Positions 52,630 through 62,455 of a stretch of 63,661 bases of DNA are shown here, in pieces. Both the position numbers and the translations under genes were made by a program. Origin of the DNA: Myxococcales bacterium (GTDB taxonomy: Bacteria; Lernaellota; Lernaellaia; Lernaellales; Lernaellaceae); assembly GCA_012517325.1 (NCBI GenBank), contig JAAYVF010000061.1, forward strand, positions 1-63,661, read 5' to 3'. The notes under the pieces are model-generated. The model was not told the origin of the DNA. It did no database searches and saw only the letters and a program-made list of their open reading frames with translations. Each line of letters starts with the position of its first letter. Positions within the stretch are counted from its first letter, which is position 1.

Positions 52630-54209
52630 TCCGCCGACTCCGTTTCCAGTTCGTCGAGTTGATCTTCCATGGATTTGATCGTCGCGGGCAGTTCCCGTAG
52701 CACGGCGCCGGCCGTGAGCGCACGCTCACCGACGTTGTCAGCGGCTCGGTCGCCGGCCAGGCCATGCAGATACACCCCACAAATCGCGGCGGTCAGCGGG
52801 TCCATTTCCTGCGCGATCAACCCGGCGATCAGACCGGTCAATACGTCCCCCATGCCGCCGCTGGCCATGCCTGGGTTGCCCGTGGGATTGATCCAGGCCT
52901 GTCCGTCCGGCGCGGCGACGACTGTGCGGGCGCCTTTGAGCACGACGATCGCCTTGATTTTCTTCGCCAGCGCGATGGCCGATCCCAAACGATCGGCCTG
53001 AACCTGTTCCGTCGGCACACCCAGCAGGTGCGACATTTCACCCGGATGGGGCGTCAGCACCAGCGGTCCGTGTTCGGCTTCCAACAGTTTGAGATTCGGC
53101 GCCAGGTTGTTGAGTCCGTCCGCGTCGATGACCAGGGGGATTTTCAGCGCGGTAGCCAAGCCGGCAACCAGGGTTTCCAGACTATCGGAGCGGCCCAATC
53201 CCGGGCCGAGCGCCACGACGCTTTTCTTTTCGGCCAGCGCCAAAACCGCGTCGAGCGCCTCCGCGGAAAATCGCCCGTGGCCGTCGTCGGCCAGCCCGGC
53301 CTTCAGCGCCTCCAACAAGGCCGTTTCGACCGGTAAAAGGATCGAACCGGGGACCGCCGCCGTGACCAATCCCGCCCCCGCCGTCGACGCGGCTTCGGCG
53401 GCCATCACGACCGCGCCGCTCATCCCGCGCGAACCGCCGACGATCAGTGCATGGCCGAAATCGCCCTTGTGCGACTCGGGATCGCGCGGCCCGAAATGCT
53501 GCGCGACGTCGATCTCGGTGATGAGATGAACGGGCAGTTCGACGATCTGTTGCAGAAAATACGGCAGGGAGATGTCGACGATTTCCACCTCGCCGCAATA
53601 TTCGACGCCCGGATTCACGAACAGGCCGATCTTCGGCACCGCCAGCGTGCAAGTCAGATCGGCAATGACCGCCGGGCCGGTCGGGTATCCGGTGTCGGCG
53701 TTGAGGCCGCTGGGAACGTCCACGGCAACGACCGGCGCCTCGAGTTCGTTGACCAGGTCGATCAGGTCCGCGCCCGGCCCCTCGATCGCCCGCGTCAATC
53801 CGGTGCCGAACAACGCGTCGACGACGACGCCGGCTTCGCTCAACGCCTCGGCCGCCCGGGCCAATTCCTTTTCCTTGCGCAATTCGCCGATCGGCACGCC
53901 GATCCGCTCGGCGACGCGGCAGTTGGCTCGCGCGTCGCCCGTCAGCTTGTTTTTCAGTCCCAACAGGAAGCATTCGACCTCGTAACCGCGATTGAAAAGT
54001 TGCCGGGCGATGACGAAACCGTCACCGCCGTTATTGCCCGGACCGCACAGCACCAGGATCCCGAGTTCGCACTCTTCCGGATAGTGTTCGCCGATCAGGT
54101 CGGCCACGCCGCGGCCGGCGTTTTCCATCAGCACGATCCCCGGAATACCGTAATGTTCGATCGCCAGTCGATCCATGGCGCGCATCTGCGCGGCAGTGGC
54201 CAGTTTCAT
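52626..54209 (-). CDS. nnr: Bifunctional NAD(P)H-hydrate epimerase/ADP-dependent dehydratase
   Basis: Repairs damaged hydrated NAD(P)H. The 527 residues combine the epimerase (NnrE, YjeF_N; about 1-215, with CGPGNNGGDGFV and the DVPSGLNADTG segment) and the ribokinase-like dehydratase (NnrD; about 225-515, with GGSRGMSGAVVMAA, LTPHPGEMSHLL and NPGMASGGMGDVLTGLIAG). ATG at 54209 overlaps acpS by four bases. Confidence 0.96.
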   Translation of the reverse strand: MKLATAAQMRAMDRLAIEHYGIPGIVLMENAGRGVADLIGEHYPEECELGILVLCGPGNNGGDGFVIARQLFNRGYEVECFLLGLKNKLTGDARANCRVAERIGVPIGELRKEKELARAAEALSEAGVVVDALFGTGLTRAIEGPGADLIDLVNELEAPVVAVDVPSGLNADTGYPTGPAVIADLTCTLAVPKIGLFVNPGVEYCGEVEIVDISLPYFLQQIVELPVHLITEIDVAQHFGPRDPESHKGDFGHALIVGGSRGMSGAVVMAAEAASTAGAGLVTAAVPGSILLPVETALLEALKAGLADDGHGRFSAEALDAVLALAEKKSVVALGPGLGRSDSLETLVAGLATALKIPLVIDADGLNNLAPNLKLLEAEHGPLVLTPHPGEMSHLLGVPTEQVQADRLGSAIALAKKIKAIVVLKGARTVVAAPDGQAWINPTGNPGMASGGMGDVLTGLIAGLIAQEMDPLTAAICGVYLHGLAGDRAADNVGERALTAGAVLRELPATIKSMEDQLDELETESAD

Positions 54210-54577
54210 CGGTCCTCTCCTTCCAACACGACCATGGCGATGGCCTGACGATCGTCATGGCTGAGACTCAGGTGGATTTCCGTCACGCCCCGCGCGGCCA
54301 GCAGCGCGGCCGCCCCGCCCGTGGTCCGCAGGCGCGGTCGGCCGTCATCGTCGTTTTCGACCCAGATCTCGGTGAGTGCGACGGAAAAGAGCGGCAGTTG
54401 CATGGCTTTAAGCCAGGCTTCCTTGGCGGCGAAGCGGGCCGCCAGTCGATCCGGGCGGTCGGCCGCCTGCCGGATTTCAACCGGATGAAAGACGCGGGAA
54501 CGAAAGCGCGGCGTCCGTTCGAGGATCCACCCCAGACGCTCGACGGACACCAGATCGACGCCGACGCCCCGGATCAC
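54206..54577 (-). CDS. acpS: Holo-[acyl-carrier-protein] synthase
   Basis: Transfers phosphopantetheine from CoA to ACP. The 123 residues contain GVDLVSVERLGWIL, FRSRVFHPVE and RFAAKEAWLKAM, the magnesium and CoA-binding elements. The C-terminal LSLSHDDRQAIAMVV is typical. GTG start at 54577, three bases after the pdxJ stop. Length is standard. Confidence 0.95.
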   Translation of the reverse strand: MIRGVGVDLVSVERLGWILERTPRFRSRVFHPVEIRQAADRPDRLAARFAAKEAWLKAMQLPLFSVALTEIWVENDDDGRPRLRTTGGAAALLAARGVTEIHLSLSHDDRQAIAMVVLEGEDR

Positions 54578-54580
54578 GGC

Positions 54581-55315
54581 TCATTCGAACGGACGGACGC
54601 CGTTCATGGCGTCGATCATTTCGCGGACGGCCTGATCGAGGCCCACGAACAGCGCGCGGGCGATGATCGCGTGGCCGATATTCAATTCGCGGATTTCGGG
54701 AATCGCGGCGATCGGGCCGACGTTTTTGTAATCGAGCCCATGCCCGGCCGCCACGCCCAGGCGCAACTTGCCGGCCATCCGCGCCGCGTCGACCACCGCC
54801 TGGAATTCCCGTTCGCGGTCCGCCGATTTCTTCGCCTCGCAGTAGCGGCCCGTGTTGATTTCGACCACCTTGGCGCCGACCTCGCGCGCCGCCTTGACCT
54901 GATCGAGATCGGGATCGATGAACACGCTCAGTTCGATCTCGTGTTCCTCGAACAGGTTGGCCGCGCCGCGGATGCCGTCCTTATTGTGCAGGATATTCAA
55001 CCCGCCCTCGGTCGTCACTTCCTCGGGCCGCTCGGGAACGAGCGTCACCATATCCGGCCGCACCTCGCAGGCGATGCGCAACATTTCCTGGCTGACGGCC
55101 ATCTCGACGTTCAAATGGGTTTTCACCGTCCGGCGGAGGATTTCCAGGTCGCGATCCTGAATGTGCCGCCGGTCGCCCCGCAGATGAACCGTGATCCCGT
55201 CCGCGCCGGCCAGTTCGGCGAGGCCCGCGGCCAGCACGGGATCGGGCACGTCGATTTTCCGCGCCTCGCGCACCGTGGCGACATGGTCGACGTTCACGGA
55301 TAATTTGACGGGCAT
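54581..55315 (-). CDS. pdxJ: Pyridoxine 5'-phosphate synthase
   Basis: Condenses 1-deoxy-xylulose-5-phosphate with 3-amino-2-oxopropyl phosphate in DXP-dependent vitamin B6 synthesis. The 244 residues include LSVNVDHVATVREARK at the start, VHLRGDRRHIQDRD, LVPERPEEVTTEGGL and AGHGLDYKNVGPIAAIPEI. AGGGAGGAAA precedes the ATG. Standard length. Its position between cdaR and acpS is where a glmM gene sits upstream in relatives. Confidence 0.96.
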   Translation of the reverse strand: MPVKLSVNVDHVATVREARKIDVPDPVLAAGLAELAGADGITVHLRGDRRHIQDRDLEILRRTVKTHLNVEMAVSQEMLRIACEVRPDMVTLVPERPEEVTTEGGLNILHNKDGIRGAANLFEEHEIELSVFIDPDLDQVKAAREVGAKVVEINTGRYCEAKKSADREREFQAVVDAARMAGKLRLGVAAGHGLDYKNVGPIAAIPEIRELNIGHAIIARALFVGLDQAVREMIDAMNGVRPFE

Positions 55316-55390
55316 TTTCGTTTCCTCCCTAGATCGCGCGACGCGAAACGCCGGCGGCGGCGATTCCGCCGCGCCTCGCCGGCGCGTTCT

Positions 55391-56353
55391 CTATTTAATC
55401 TTTTTTTTACCCGATTTTTTCGCCTGGTCGAGGATGGTGACCTTGACCGGCGGCATGTTGACTTTTCGGAACCCCATCCCCTCGGGCACCTTCAAATCCG
55501 GGACGACCTCGTAGGTTCCGCCGGGTTCCAGGCCGCCCGCGTCCAGCACCAACTTCAATTCGTTCGGTGTCAACTGCAACAACGGCGCCTGCGCACCCTC
55601 GAGTTGCACGTCCAACTCGGCGCGGTTCAACCGGCATTCCGTCGCGCAATTCCGCACCTCGATGGGGATGCCATAGAAAATGCGGCTGATGTTCGGCTCG
55701 CCGATCTGCACCGTGATCTTGACGCTCTGATCGTTGACCGCCTCGACGTGCCGATTGATCAGATCCAGGCCGACTTCGACCGTGAAGGTTTTGCCGTGCC
55801 CGGTCAGGTCGATGATTTCGGTATCGACCTCGGTCAACAGATCGACCTCTTCCTTGGCGCCGGAAATTTCCACCAGCTCCGGCTCGACCAGCGTGCCGAG
55901 CACTTCCAACCCCTCGGACGGTTTGCCGCGGAAAATCGGGTTGACCCGCACCGTCTTGTTCTTGCGCTCGGATATCGTGATTTGAATCTGGCTGGGGACG
56001 ATTTCGGTCACCTTGGCGCCGTTGGACAAACCCTCGATTTTCGGCGCGTAAACCTTGGCGACCATCGGCCCGGGCAGCGCGCCCATCAGATCGATGACAT
56101 AGCGCAATTGCCGGTCGCGGATGCCGCGTAAAACCGTGCGCGGGCCGCGGACCTTGATTTCCAGTTCGTTCGGCAGATCGGAAGTGCGGATGAGCGACCG
56201 CGACAGATTTTTCGTTTCCACGCTGACCTTGGCCGGGACCTCCGACTCGGTCTGGCCCAGACTCACATAAATCCAAAGCACGACCGCAAAGCCCAGGCTG
56301 ACGAGCTTGAACAGCAGGTTGGTGGTGAAAAATCGGATGATCTTCTGTTTCAT
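55391..56353 (-). CDS. cdaR: CdaR/YbbR-domain regulator of diadenylate cyclase
   Basis: A 320-residue protein with one N-terminal membrane helix (LLFKLVSLGFAVVLWIYVSL) and a large external part made of YbbR-like beta repeats, about three to four copies (for example residues 34-110, 115-190, 200-285). It ends in a Lys-rich tail. Such proteins regulate the adjacent CdaA. The start is two bases after the cdaA stop, implying joint synthesis. Confidence 0.92.
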   Translation of the reverse strand: MKQKIIRFFTTNLLFKLVSLGFAVVLWIYVSLGQTESEVPAKVSVETKNLSRSLIRTSDLPNELEIKVRGPRTVLRGIRDRQLRYVIDLMGALPGPMVAKVYAPKIEGLSNGAKVTEIVPSQIQITISERKNKTVRVNPIFRGKPSEGLEVLGTLVEPELVEISGAKEEVDLLTEVDTEIIDLTGHGKTFTVEVGLDLINRHVEAVNDQSVKITVQIGEPNISRIFYGIPIEVRNCATECRLNRAELDVQLEGAQAPLLQLTPNELKLVLDAGGLEPGGTYEVVPDLKVPEGMGFRKVNMPPVKVTILDQAKKSGKKKIK

Positions 56354-56355
56354 CG

Positions 56356-57123
56356 TTACCCGAGATGCGTATGCAACAGGTCGGTCAACTGCTCGGCCGA
56401 CAAGTTGCTGGTGATCCGCCCTTCGATCGCCATGCTGACCTGCGCGCGCTCCTCCGAAACGATCAACACGATCGCGTCGGTTTCCTGGGAGACGCCGATG
56501 CCCGCCCGGTGGCGCGTGCCCATATCCTTATCCAGCTCGACCTCGGTGGCCAGCGGGAAGAAGCAACCCGCCGCCACGATCCGCCCCTTGCGGATGATCA
56601 CCGCGCCGTCGTGAATCGGCGAGGACGGCAGAAAAATGCTGACGATCAACTCGCGGCTGATCGCGGCATCGAGTTGGATGCCTTCCTCGATGTACTCGTT
56701 CAGGCCGGTTTCGCGCTCCAGCACGATCAGGGCGCCGATGCGCCGGTTGGTCAGCGCGGTGGTCGAACGGACCAGTTCCTCGACGTATTCGGATTCCTCG
56801 GCCGGCGGCGCCGCAAAGGGATTGCGCGCGAATTTGGCCAGGCCGCGCCGGATTTCCGTTTGAAACAGAACGACGATCATCAGGATCAGGCTGCCGAGAA
56901 ACGTCGACAGCATCCAGTGCAGGGTGTAGAGGCCCATCACGTCGCTCAGCGCGTAGACGAAGAAAATCACGCCCAGGCCGACCAGGATTTGCAGGGCGCG
57001 GGTTCCGCGGATCATCAGCAGGATGCGATAAATCACCAGCGCGACGAGAAAGATATCCAGCAGATCAATGAAATTGATCTCGAAGAATGTCGAGCGCAGG
57101 GTTTCGAAAAATTCCGGATTCAT
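56356..57123 (-). CDS. cdaA: Diadenylate cyclase CdaA
   Basis: Makes c-di-AMP from two ATP. The 255 residues begin with three hydrophobic helices (about 15-95, including ILVGLGVIFFVYALSDVMGL in part) and continue into a DAC domain with the catalytic DGA (SPIHDGAVIIRKG, about 165-180) and RHR (GTRHRAGIGVSQ, about 200-212) motifs, both intact. ATG at 57123 overlaps the folP stop. The cdaA-cdaR pair is the classic membrane-bound c-di-AMP module. Confidence 0.96.
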   Translation of the reverse strand: MNPEFFETLRSTFFEINFIDLLDIFLVALVIYRILLMIRGTRALQILVGLGVIFFVYALSDVMGLYTLHWMLSTFLGSLILMIVVLFQTEIRRGLAKFARNPFAAPPAEESEYVEELVRSTTALTNRRIGALIVLERETGLNEYIEEGIQLDAAISRELIVSIFLPSSPIHDGAVIIRKGRIVAAGCFFPLATEVELDKDMGTRHRAGIGVSQETDAIVLIVSEERAQVSMAIEGRITSNLSAEQLTDLLHTHLG

Positions 57124-57956
57124 CCGCCCGCCTGTTTGATCGCCGTCGCCACCTGGATCGCCTGGACGGCCGCAGCCACGTCGTGCACCCGCACCAGACG
57201 CGCCCCCAGAGCAACCGACAACGAAACCGCCGCCAAGGTTCCCGGTAGCCGCGCCGCCGCGCCGGCGCCGGTCAAGGCGCCGATGAACGCTTTTCGGCTC
57301 GGACCGATGAGAACCGGGAATCCCGTTGCCGTCAATCGGCCCAACCGGCCGAGTAAAGTCAGATTGTGCTCCAAATTCTTGCCAAAACCGATGCCGGGGT
57401 CAATGACGATGCTTTCGCGGGCGATCCCGGCGGACTGGGCAAAGGCGGCCCGCGCCGCCAAAAAATCCGTCACTTCCGCCAGCACGTCGGAATAATGCGG
57501 CGCTTGTTGCATCGTCTCCGGCGTCCCCTGCATGTGCATCAGCACCACGCCGGCGCCGGTCGCCGCCGCCAGTTCCGCCATCGGCGGATCGCTCAAGGCG
57601 GAGACATCGTTGATGATGTTCGCTCCGGCTTCGATCGCGGCCCGCGCGACCGCCGCCCGCCGGGTATCGACGCTGATCGGGACGGCGCTCTGCCGGCGGA
57701 TCGCCTCGATGAGCGGAACCACCCGGCGGATTTCCTCCTCGACGGAGACCGCCTGGGCGCCCGGCCGGGTCGATTCGCCGCCGATATCCAGAACGTCGGC
57801 GCCTTCGGCGATCAAGCGGTCAGCGTGTTCGCGCGCCGCCGGCATCGCGAAAAACTTGCCGCCGTCGGAAAAGGAGTCGGGCGTTACGTTGACGATACCC
57901 AGGACGGCGATCTTCGCGGCGAGGTCCAGTTCGGCCCCGCGAATCTTCCAGATCAA
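57120..57956 (-). CDS. folP: Dihydropteroate synthase
   Basis: Joins p-aminobenzoate to the pterin pyrophosphate in folate synthesis. The 278 residues show [46 protein letters not shown] and [14 protein letters not shown], all family motifs. TTG start at 57956 overlaps the ftsH stop (TTGA). Its place between ftsH and cdaA is common. Confidence 0.96.
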   Translation of the reverse strand: MIWKIRGAELDLAAKIAVLGIVNVTPDSFSDGGKFFAMPAAREHADRLIAEGADVLDIGGESTRPGAQAVSVEEEIRRVVPLIEAIRRQSAVPISVDTRRAAVARAAIEAGANIINDVSALSDPPMAELAAATGAGVVLMHMQGTPETMQQAPHYSDVLAEVTDFLAARAAFAQSAGIARESIVIDPGIGFGKNLEHNLTLLGRLGRLTATGFPVLIGPSRKAFIGALTGAGAAARLPGTLAAVSLSVALGARLVRVHDVAAAVQAIQVATAIKQAGG

Positions 57957-59911
57957 AGGCCGGTCTCCGGGTCTTCGCCGGCGGGAGTCTTCTCGTTGCG
58001 CTGATAATGCGCGGCGACTTCCTCGGGCGTCAGCGGCGCCGCTTTAGGCACTTCCGCCTCGGCCGGAGGTTCTGCCGGGACTTCCGGCGGCGTGACAGGC
58101 TGGCGAACGATTTCCCGTCCTTCCAGCAGGCCTTTCAACTCCTCGCTGTCGATCGTCTCGAACTTGAGCAGGGAATCGGCGATCGCGTCGAGCACCGAGC
58201 GGTTTTCGGTGAGGATCTGCCGGGCGTGACGATAAGCCTCGCGCATGATCGACTGGACTTCCTCGTCGATTTCGCGGGCCGTCTGCTCGGAAAAATCCTT
58301 GTGATGGCTGATGTCGCGGCCGAGGAAAACCATTTCTTCCCGATGCCCGAAGGTCTGCGGACCCATTTTCGTGCTCATGCCGAATTCGCACACCATCCGC
58401 CGCGCCAACTGCGTGGCGCGTTCCAGGTCGTTGGCCGCGCCCGTGGTCATCGTGCCCAGCGCGATTTCCTCCGCCGCCCGGCCGCCCATCGCAAAAGCCA
58501 GGTTGCTGATCAGGTATTCGCGCGAGGTGATGAAGCGGTCGTCCTCGGGCAATACCTGGGTCAGGCCCAGCGACATGCCGCGCGGGATGATCGTCACCTT
58601 GTGCACCGGATCGATGTGCGGCACCTTCATGCCGACCAGCGCATGGCCCGATTCGTGATAAGCGATCATCCGCTTTTCCTCGTCGGAAATCAGCATGCTG
58701 CGGCGCTCGGTGCCCATCATCACCTTGTCTTTGGCTTGTTCCAGCTCTTCCATCGTGACCTTGGGCTTGTTGCGCCGCGCGGCCAGCAAAGCGGACTCAT
58801 TGACCAGATTGGACAAATCCGCGCCGGTGAATCCGGGGGTGCCGCGGGCGATGACCGCCAGATCGACTTTTTCGTCGAGCGGCACTTTTTTCGAATGCAC
58901 CTTCAGGATGCCGAAACGGCCCTTGAAATCCGGCACCGGCACGACGACCCGGCGGTCGAAGCGTCCCGGCCGTTGCAACGCGGGGTCCAGTACGTCGGGA
59001 CGGTTGGTGGCGGCGATCAGGATGACGCCCTCGTTCGATTCGAAACCGTCCATTTCGACGAGCAGTTGGTTCAGGGTCTGTTCGCGCTCGTCGTGGCCGC
59101 CGCCCAATCCCGCGCCGCGATGCCGGCCGACGGCGTCGATTTCGTCGATGAAGATGATGCACGGTGCGTTCTTCTTGCCCTGGATGAACAGGTCGCGCAC
59201 CCGGCTCGCGCCGACGCCGACGAACATTTCCACGAAATCGGAGCCGGAAATCGAGAAGAACGGCACGCCCGCCTCGCCCGCGATCGCGCGCGCCAACAGG
59301 GTTTTGCCGGTGCCGGGCGCGCCCATGAGTAAAACGCCCTTGGGGATCCGGCCGCCCAGGCGTGTAAACCGTTTCGGATCTTTCAGGAAGTCGATGATTT
59401 CCGAAAGTTCTTCCTTGGCTTCGTCAATGCCCGCCACGTCTTTAAACGTGATTTTATTGGTTTTTTCCGAAACGAGCTGGGCGCGGGCCTTGCCGAAGCT
59501 CATCGCCTTGCCGCCGCCCGCCTGGATCTGCCGCATCAAAAAGACGAACAACCCGATCATGAGGATCATCGGGATCCAGTTCATCATGATGCCCCAAACC
59601 AAACCGTTGGATTCGGGGACGATGGTGTAATCGACCTTGTTTTCCTGCAACACGTCGTACAACTGGTCGGATTCGTAGCCGACCGTTTCGAATTTGGTCA
59701 GGTTGTTTTCCTGCGGCGCGGTGAAAGTGCCGGAAATCAGGCGACCTTTGATGGTGACGTCCTTCACGACGCCGGCTTTCACTTTTTCCTTGAATTGCGC
59801 GAAGGAAATGGCCTCGCTGCGTTGCGTGTTCTGATAAACCAGATTGAACATGATGATCGCGCTGATCACGAGAAACAGGATCAAGGCGACGTTCTTATAA
59901 GCAGGCCTCAA
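57953..59911 (-). CDS. ftsH: ATP-dependent zinc metalloprotease FtsH
   Basis: Membrane-bound AAA+ protease. The 652 residues have two hydrophobic helices (about 8-25 and 100-125) around a small periplasmic domain, Walker A GAPGTGKT near 200, Walker [12 protein letters not shown], the SRH region, and the zinc motif HESGH near 421-425. I chose the TTG at 59911, six bases after AAGGAG; an adjacent TTG is at 59914 and a longer ATG frame to 59953 crosses the ribosome site. The C-terminal tail is Pro/Ala/Glu-rich and probably disordered. Confidence 0.97.
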   Translation of the reverse strand: MRPAYKNVALILFLVISAIIMFNLVYQNTQRSEAISFAQFKEKVKAGVVKDVTIKGRLISGTFTAPQENNLTKFETVGYESDQLYDVLQENKVDYTIVPESNGLVWGIMMNWIPMILMIGLFVFLMRQIQAGGGKAMSFGKARAQLVSEKTNKITFKDVAGIDEAKEELSEIIDFLKDPKRFTRLGGRIPKGVLLMGAPGTGKTLLARAIAGEAGVPFFSISGSDFVEMFVGVGASRVRDLFIQGKKNAPCIIFIDEIDAVGRHRGAGLGGGHDEREQTLNQLLVEMDGFESNEGVILIAATNRPDVLDPALQRPGRFDRRVVVPVPDFKGRFGILKVHSKKVPLDEKVDLAVIARGTPGFTGADLSNLVNESALLAARRNKPKVTMEELEQAKDKVMMGTERRSMLISDEEKRMIAYHESGHALVGMKVPHIDPVHKVTIIPRGMSLGLTQVLPEDDRFITSREYLISNLAFAMGGRAAEEIALGTMTTGAANDLERATQLARRMVCEFGMSTKMGPQTFGHREEMVFLGRDISHHKDFSEQTAREIDEEVQSIMREAYRHARQILTENRSVLDAIADSLLKFETIDSEELKGLLEGREIVRQPVTPPEVPAEPPAEAEVPKAAPLTPEEVAAHYQRNEKTPAGEDPETGL

Positions 59912-59965
59912 CAATTTCTCCTTTTCTACCACCAGGATCCGAATTGGATTCAACTTGCTATCGTA

Positions 59966-61288
59966 TCATAACCATTCCAGGCGAACCAACACCCTTTTTT
60001 CGCTTTTTGGGGGTGAAATCAACATTTTTCCCGCACGGATGCCCGGAATCAGCAGAATTTCTTCGTTTCGCGTCAAAAGCGGCCAGACGGGCCGTAAGTT
60101 GCGGGGGATTTTGGCGTTCACGAACAGGTTTTGCAACTTGACCGGTTTTTCGATGCCGGCGGCGTTCATCCGCGCTCCCGGCCACGTCGGACGCCAGCGG
60201 CACTCGCCCAGTTGCGACTCGGCCACCCACCATCCGGTCGCCGCTTCATCCACGTTTGACCGTACCGACAACTGCAGGCGCCCGTCGGCAAAAGTGTGAT
60301 CTTCGTCGGGGCGCGCTGCGAAGGGTTCCCAGGGTTGATAGGTCGCCGGTTCCTCCTCGCACCAATGCAAATCCTGATAACCGCGTTGCGCCATCAGGCC
60401 GTTCGGCAGGCGGTACGGGCCCGCCGGGCCGGGGGCGAGAACCAACCGGTCCAGGTCGGCGATCACCCGGCGCGGCGGCACGAGATTCTTTTCGTGGAGC
60501 CACCGCCGCAGCACCAAGGCGCGCCGGGCCGGGGAAAACGCCGCCAATCGGACGACATCCAGCCCCGCGGGTGTGCGGCAGGAACGCCAATCGGCTGCGG
60601 CGACTTCCTCGATCACCGCGCGCTCCTCGCCGGCCAGTTCGGCCAGGCGACCCAGGGCGGACAGCGATTTCTCGCCGGCGAGTTCGACGACGAGCGGCAC
60701 GAGCCGGTCGCGCAGGCGGGTGCGCATGTATCGCTGGTTGGCGTTGGACGGGTCTTCGCGCCAGCTTCGGTCGCCCGCCTGCAGATATTTTCGCAGCTCG
60801 CTCCGACGCAGGCCGAGCCACGGCCGGCCGAAGATTCCCAGCCGCTCCCGAATGCCGGCCAGGCCGCTCGGGCCGGTGCCGCGCAACAGGCGGAACAGCA
60901 GCGTTTCCGCCTGATCGTCGAGCGTGTGCGCGGTCAGCACGATCGCCAGATCCTCCTCCGCCGCCACGCGTTCCATTTCGCGGTAACGCGCCTTCCGCGC
61001 CGCGTCGTGCAGGTTGCCCGCGAATTCGGCGGGGTCCAGGTGAATGAGCCGTAGCGGCACCTGGAGCGCGGCGGTCAGTTCGCGGCAGAACGCGGCGTCG
61101 TCGTCCGCCGACGAGCGCAAATGATGGTGCACGTGAATCGCCACGAGGGCCAGATCGCGCTTGCCCGCCAGCTCGTGCGCGGCGTGCAAAAGCGCCACGC
61201 TGTCGCCGCCGCCGGACAAGCCGATCCCGATCCGTTTCGGTGAACCGAAACGCCGCCAGGCGGCATCCAGGGCGCGGACCGGATTCAT
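59966..61288 (-). CDS. tilS: tRNA(Ile)-lysidine synthase
   Basis: Converts C34 of the CAU-anticodon tRNA-Ile to lysidine. The 440 residues have the PP-loop GLSGGGDSVALLHAAHEL at about 22-40, HVHHHLRSSADDDA, VLTAHTLDDQAETLLFRLLRGTGPSGLAG (in part) and EDPSNANQRYMRTRLR, then the C-terminal substrate-binding domains. ATG at 61288 overlaps the upstream lipoprotein stop. It precedes ftsH, a widely conserved pair. Confidence 0.95.
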   Translation of the reverse strand: MNPVRALDAAWRRFGSPKRIGIGLSGGGDSVALLHAAHELAGKRDLALVAIHVHHHLRSSADDDAAFCRELTAALQVPLRLIHLDPAEFAGNLHDAARKARYREMERVAAEEDLAIVLTAHTLDDQAETLLFRLLRGTGPSGLAGIRERLGIFGRPWLGLRRSELRKYLQAGDRSWREDPSNANQRYMRTRLRDRLVPLVVELAGEKSLSALGRLAELAGEERAVIEEVAAADWRSCRTPAGLDVVRLAAFSPARRALVLRRWLHEKNLVPPRRVIADLDRLVLAPGPAGPYRLPNGLMAQRGYQDLHWCEEEPATYQPWEPFAARPDEDHTFADGRLQLSVRSNVDEAATGWWVAESQLGECRWRPTWPGARMNAAGIEKPVKLQNLFVNAKIPRNLRPVWPLLTRNEEILLIPGIRAGKMLISPPKSEKRVLVRLEWL

Positions 61289-61716
61289 TCTTCCTTGTAG
61301 GTGAGAATGTGCAGCACTTCCTCGGGATTATCGGTGGCGAAAATCGACAGCAGAATCACTTCCCGGCCCTTGCGATAGATCGCCAGGTATTCATCGCCGG
61401 TTTTCTCGCTGAGGCGTTTCCAGCCGAGCGGCTCCAGGCGTTTTTCGTAAAAGGCCAGCAAGTTTTCCGATGTTGCCGCGGTCAGCAGCCGCACCTGAAA
61501 GGAGCCGTCCGGCGCGTAGGCGCGCTCGATGACCTTGCCGCTCGGGTACAATGGAACGTTGGGGAGTTTTTTCGCGACGCGCACGTCGCGTTGATTCGGG
61601 TCTTCGGGGGTCGGCGCCCCGCCCGCTTTTTCCTTGTGGCAGGCCGGCGCCAACAGAAGGCAGAGGACGCCCAGCGCGATCCACCACCCGAGCCGCCGGT
61701 TTTGCCGCTTGATCAC
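61285..61716 (-). CDS. Putative lipoprotein of unknown function
   Basis: A 143-residue protein with a lipoprotein signal (LGVLCLLLAPAC, cysteine at about 26) followed by a short flexible segment and one globular domain of about 95 residues. The latter part, VRLLTAATSENLLAFYEKRLEPLGWKRL (in part), suggests a single alpha/beta sandwich, but no family was recognised. GTG start at 61716. It overlaps tilS by four bases and follows the barrel-like gene by ten. Confidence 0.72.
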   Translation of the reverse strand: MIKRQNRRLGWWIALGVLCLLLAPACHKEKAGGAPTPEDPNQRDVRVAKKLPNVPLYPSGKVIERAYAPDGSFQVRLLTAATSENLLAFYEKRLEPLGWKRLSEKTGDEYLAIYRKGREVILLSIFATDNPEEVLHILTYKEE

Positions 61717-61726
61717 GTTCGCCCGC

Positions 61727-62356
61727 CTACAGGTAAATTTGCACGCCGATCAGGCCGAGCCACGCGCCCAGGTCCAGATTGTCGGCGAAATTGTCCCGGC
61801 TCTGGGCGAAGGTCCAGCGCCCTTCCATTTTGAGCCCGACGTATTTGTCGAACATGAAGTCGTAACCGACCAGGGCGAGATAATGGAAAATCCACTCGTC
61901 GTAGGAATCGGTGACCGGCGTTTCGTTCAACACGCCGCGCCGTTCAAGAGTCGAGTACAGGTAACCGGCGCCGCCGCCGACGTAGGGATTGAAGCGCCAG
62001 TAGCGGCCGATCTCGATTCGTAGCAGGGCGTCGGCGACGCCGGCGCGGAAAAAGCTGCGCCCCGGACGATCCAGGTCGATCCAACTTTCGTGGTATTCCT
62101 CTTTTTCCGGTTTGCCTTCGCCGTAGAGAAAACCGACCGAGGCCGCGAGCGAAAACGGCTTCCAGAGATAATATTTGACTTCGCCGTCGGCCCCGCCGAA
62201 GTAGGGAAACTCCGTGCGGATTTCATTCGTCGTGGGCACGCCGATCGCGCCCGACAGGCCGAACGAAAAGCCGCACCGGGCCGGCGTCTGGGCGAAGGCC
62301 GCGACCGGCGCGATCGCCAGCAGCACCAGCAGAAATCCGAGTAATCTTGGCCGCAT
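61727..62356 (-). CDS. Outer-membrane beta-barrel-like protein
   Basis: A 209-residue exported protein. The signal peptide is LLGFLLVLLAIAPVAAFAQ. The mature part alternates polar and hydrophobic residues with many aromatic caps, as in small OMP-b-brl-type barrels (FSFGLSGAIGV, FSLAASVGFLYGEG, RFNPYVGGGAGYLYS), and it ends with an aromatic-flanked strand, LGLIGVQIYL. Function unknown. ATG at 62356 is chosen because AAGGA lies five bases upstream; the ATG at 62362 abuts it. A promoter lies just upstream. Confidence 0.72.
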   Translation of the reverse strand: MRPRLLGFLLVLLAIAPVAAFAQTPARCGFSFGLSGAIGVPTTNEIRTEFPYFGGADGEVKYYLWKPFSLAASVGFLYGEGKPEKEEYHESWIDLDRPGRSFFRAGVADALLRIEIGRYWRFNPYVGGGAGYLYSTLERRGVLNETPVTDSYDEWIFHYLALVGYDFMFDKYVGLKMEGRWTFAQSRDNFADNLDLGAWLGLIGVQIYL

Positions 62357-62383
62357 CCCCATCCTTACGCGTGGTTTTCGCTC

Positions 62384-62411
62384 ACTATAGCGAATTGCGT
62401 TCAGGATGCAA
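62384..62411 (-). promoter_or_regulatory. Sigma-70-like promoter for the barrel-lipoprotein-tilS run
   Basis: On the minus strand, TTGCAT (62411-62406) and TATAGT (62389-62384) are 16 bases apart, 27 bases before the start codon. The -10 is near consensus. It may drive the genes from here through ftsH. Confidence 0.6.
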
Positions 62412-62455
62412 CGGTCGGCGCGGAAAATCAATGAAAAGAAATTCGAATTCGCCGT

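Noticed and set aside
50818-52662. A 614-codon open frame on the + strand across the aspartate kinase and tsaE region
   Set aside because: It is antisense to lysC and tsaE, and its His/Arg/Asp/Gly-rich composition is typical of a shadow in high-GC DNA.
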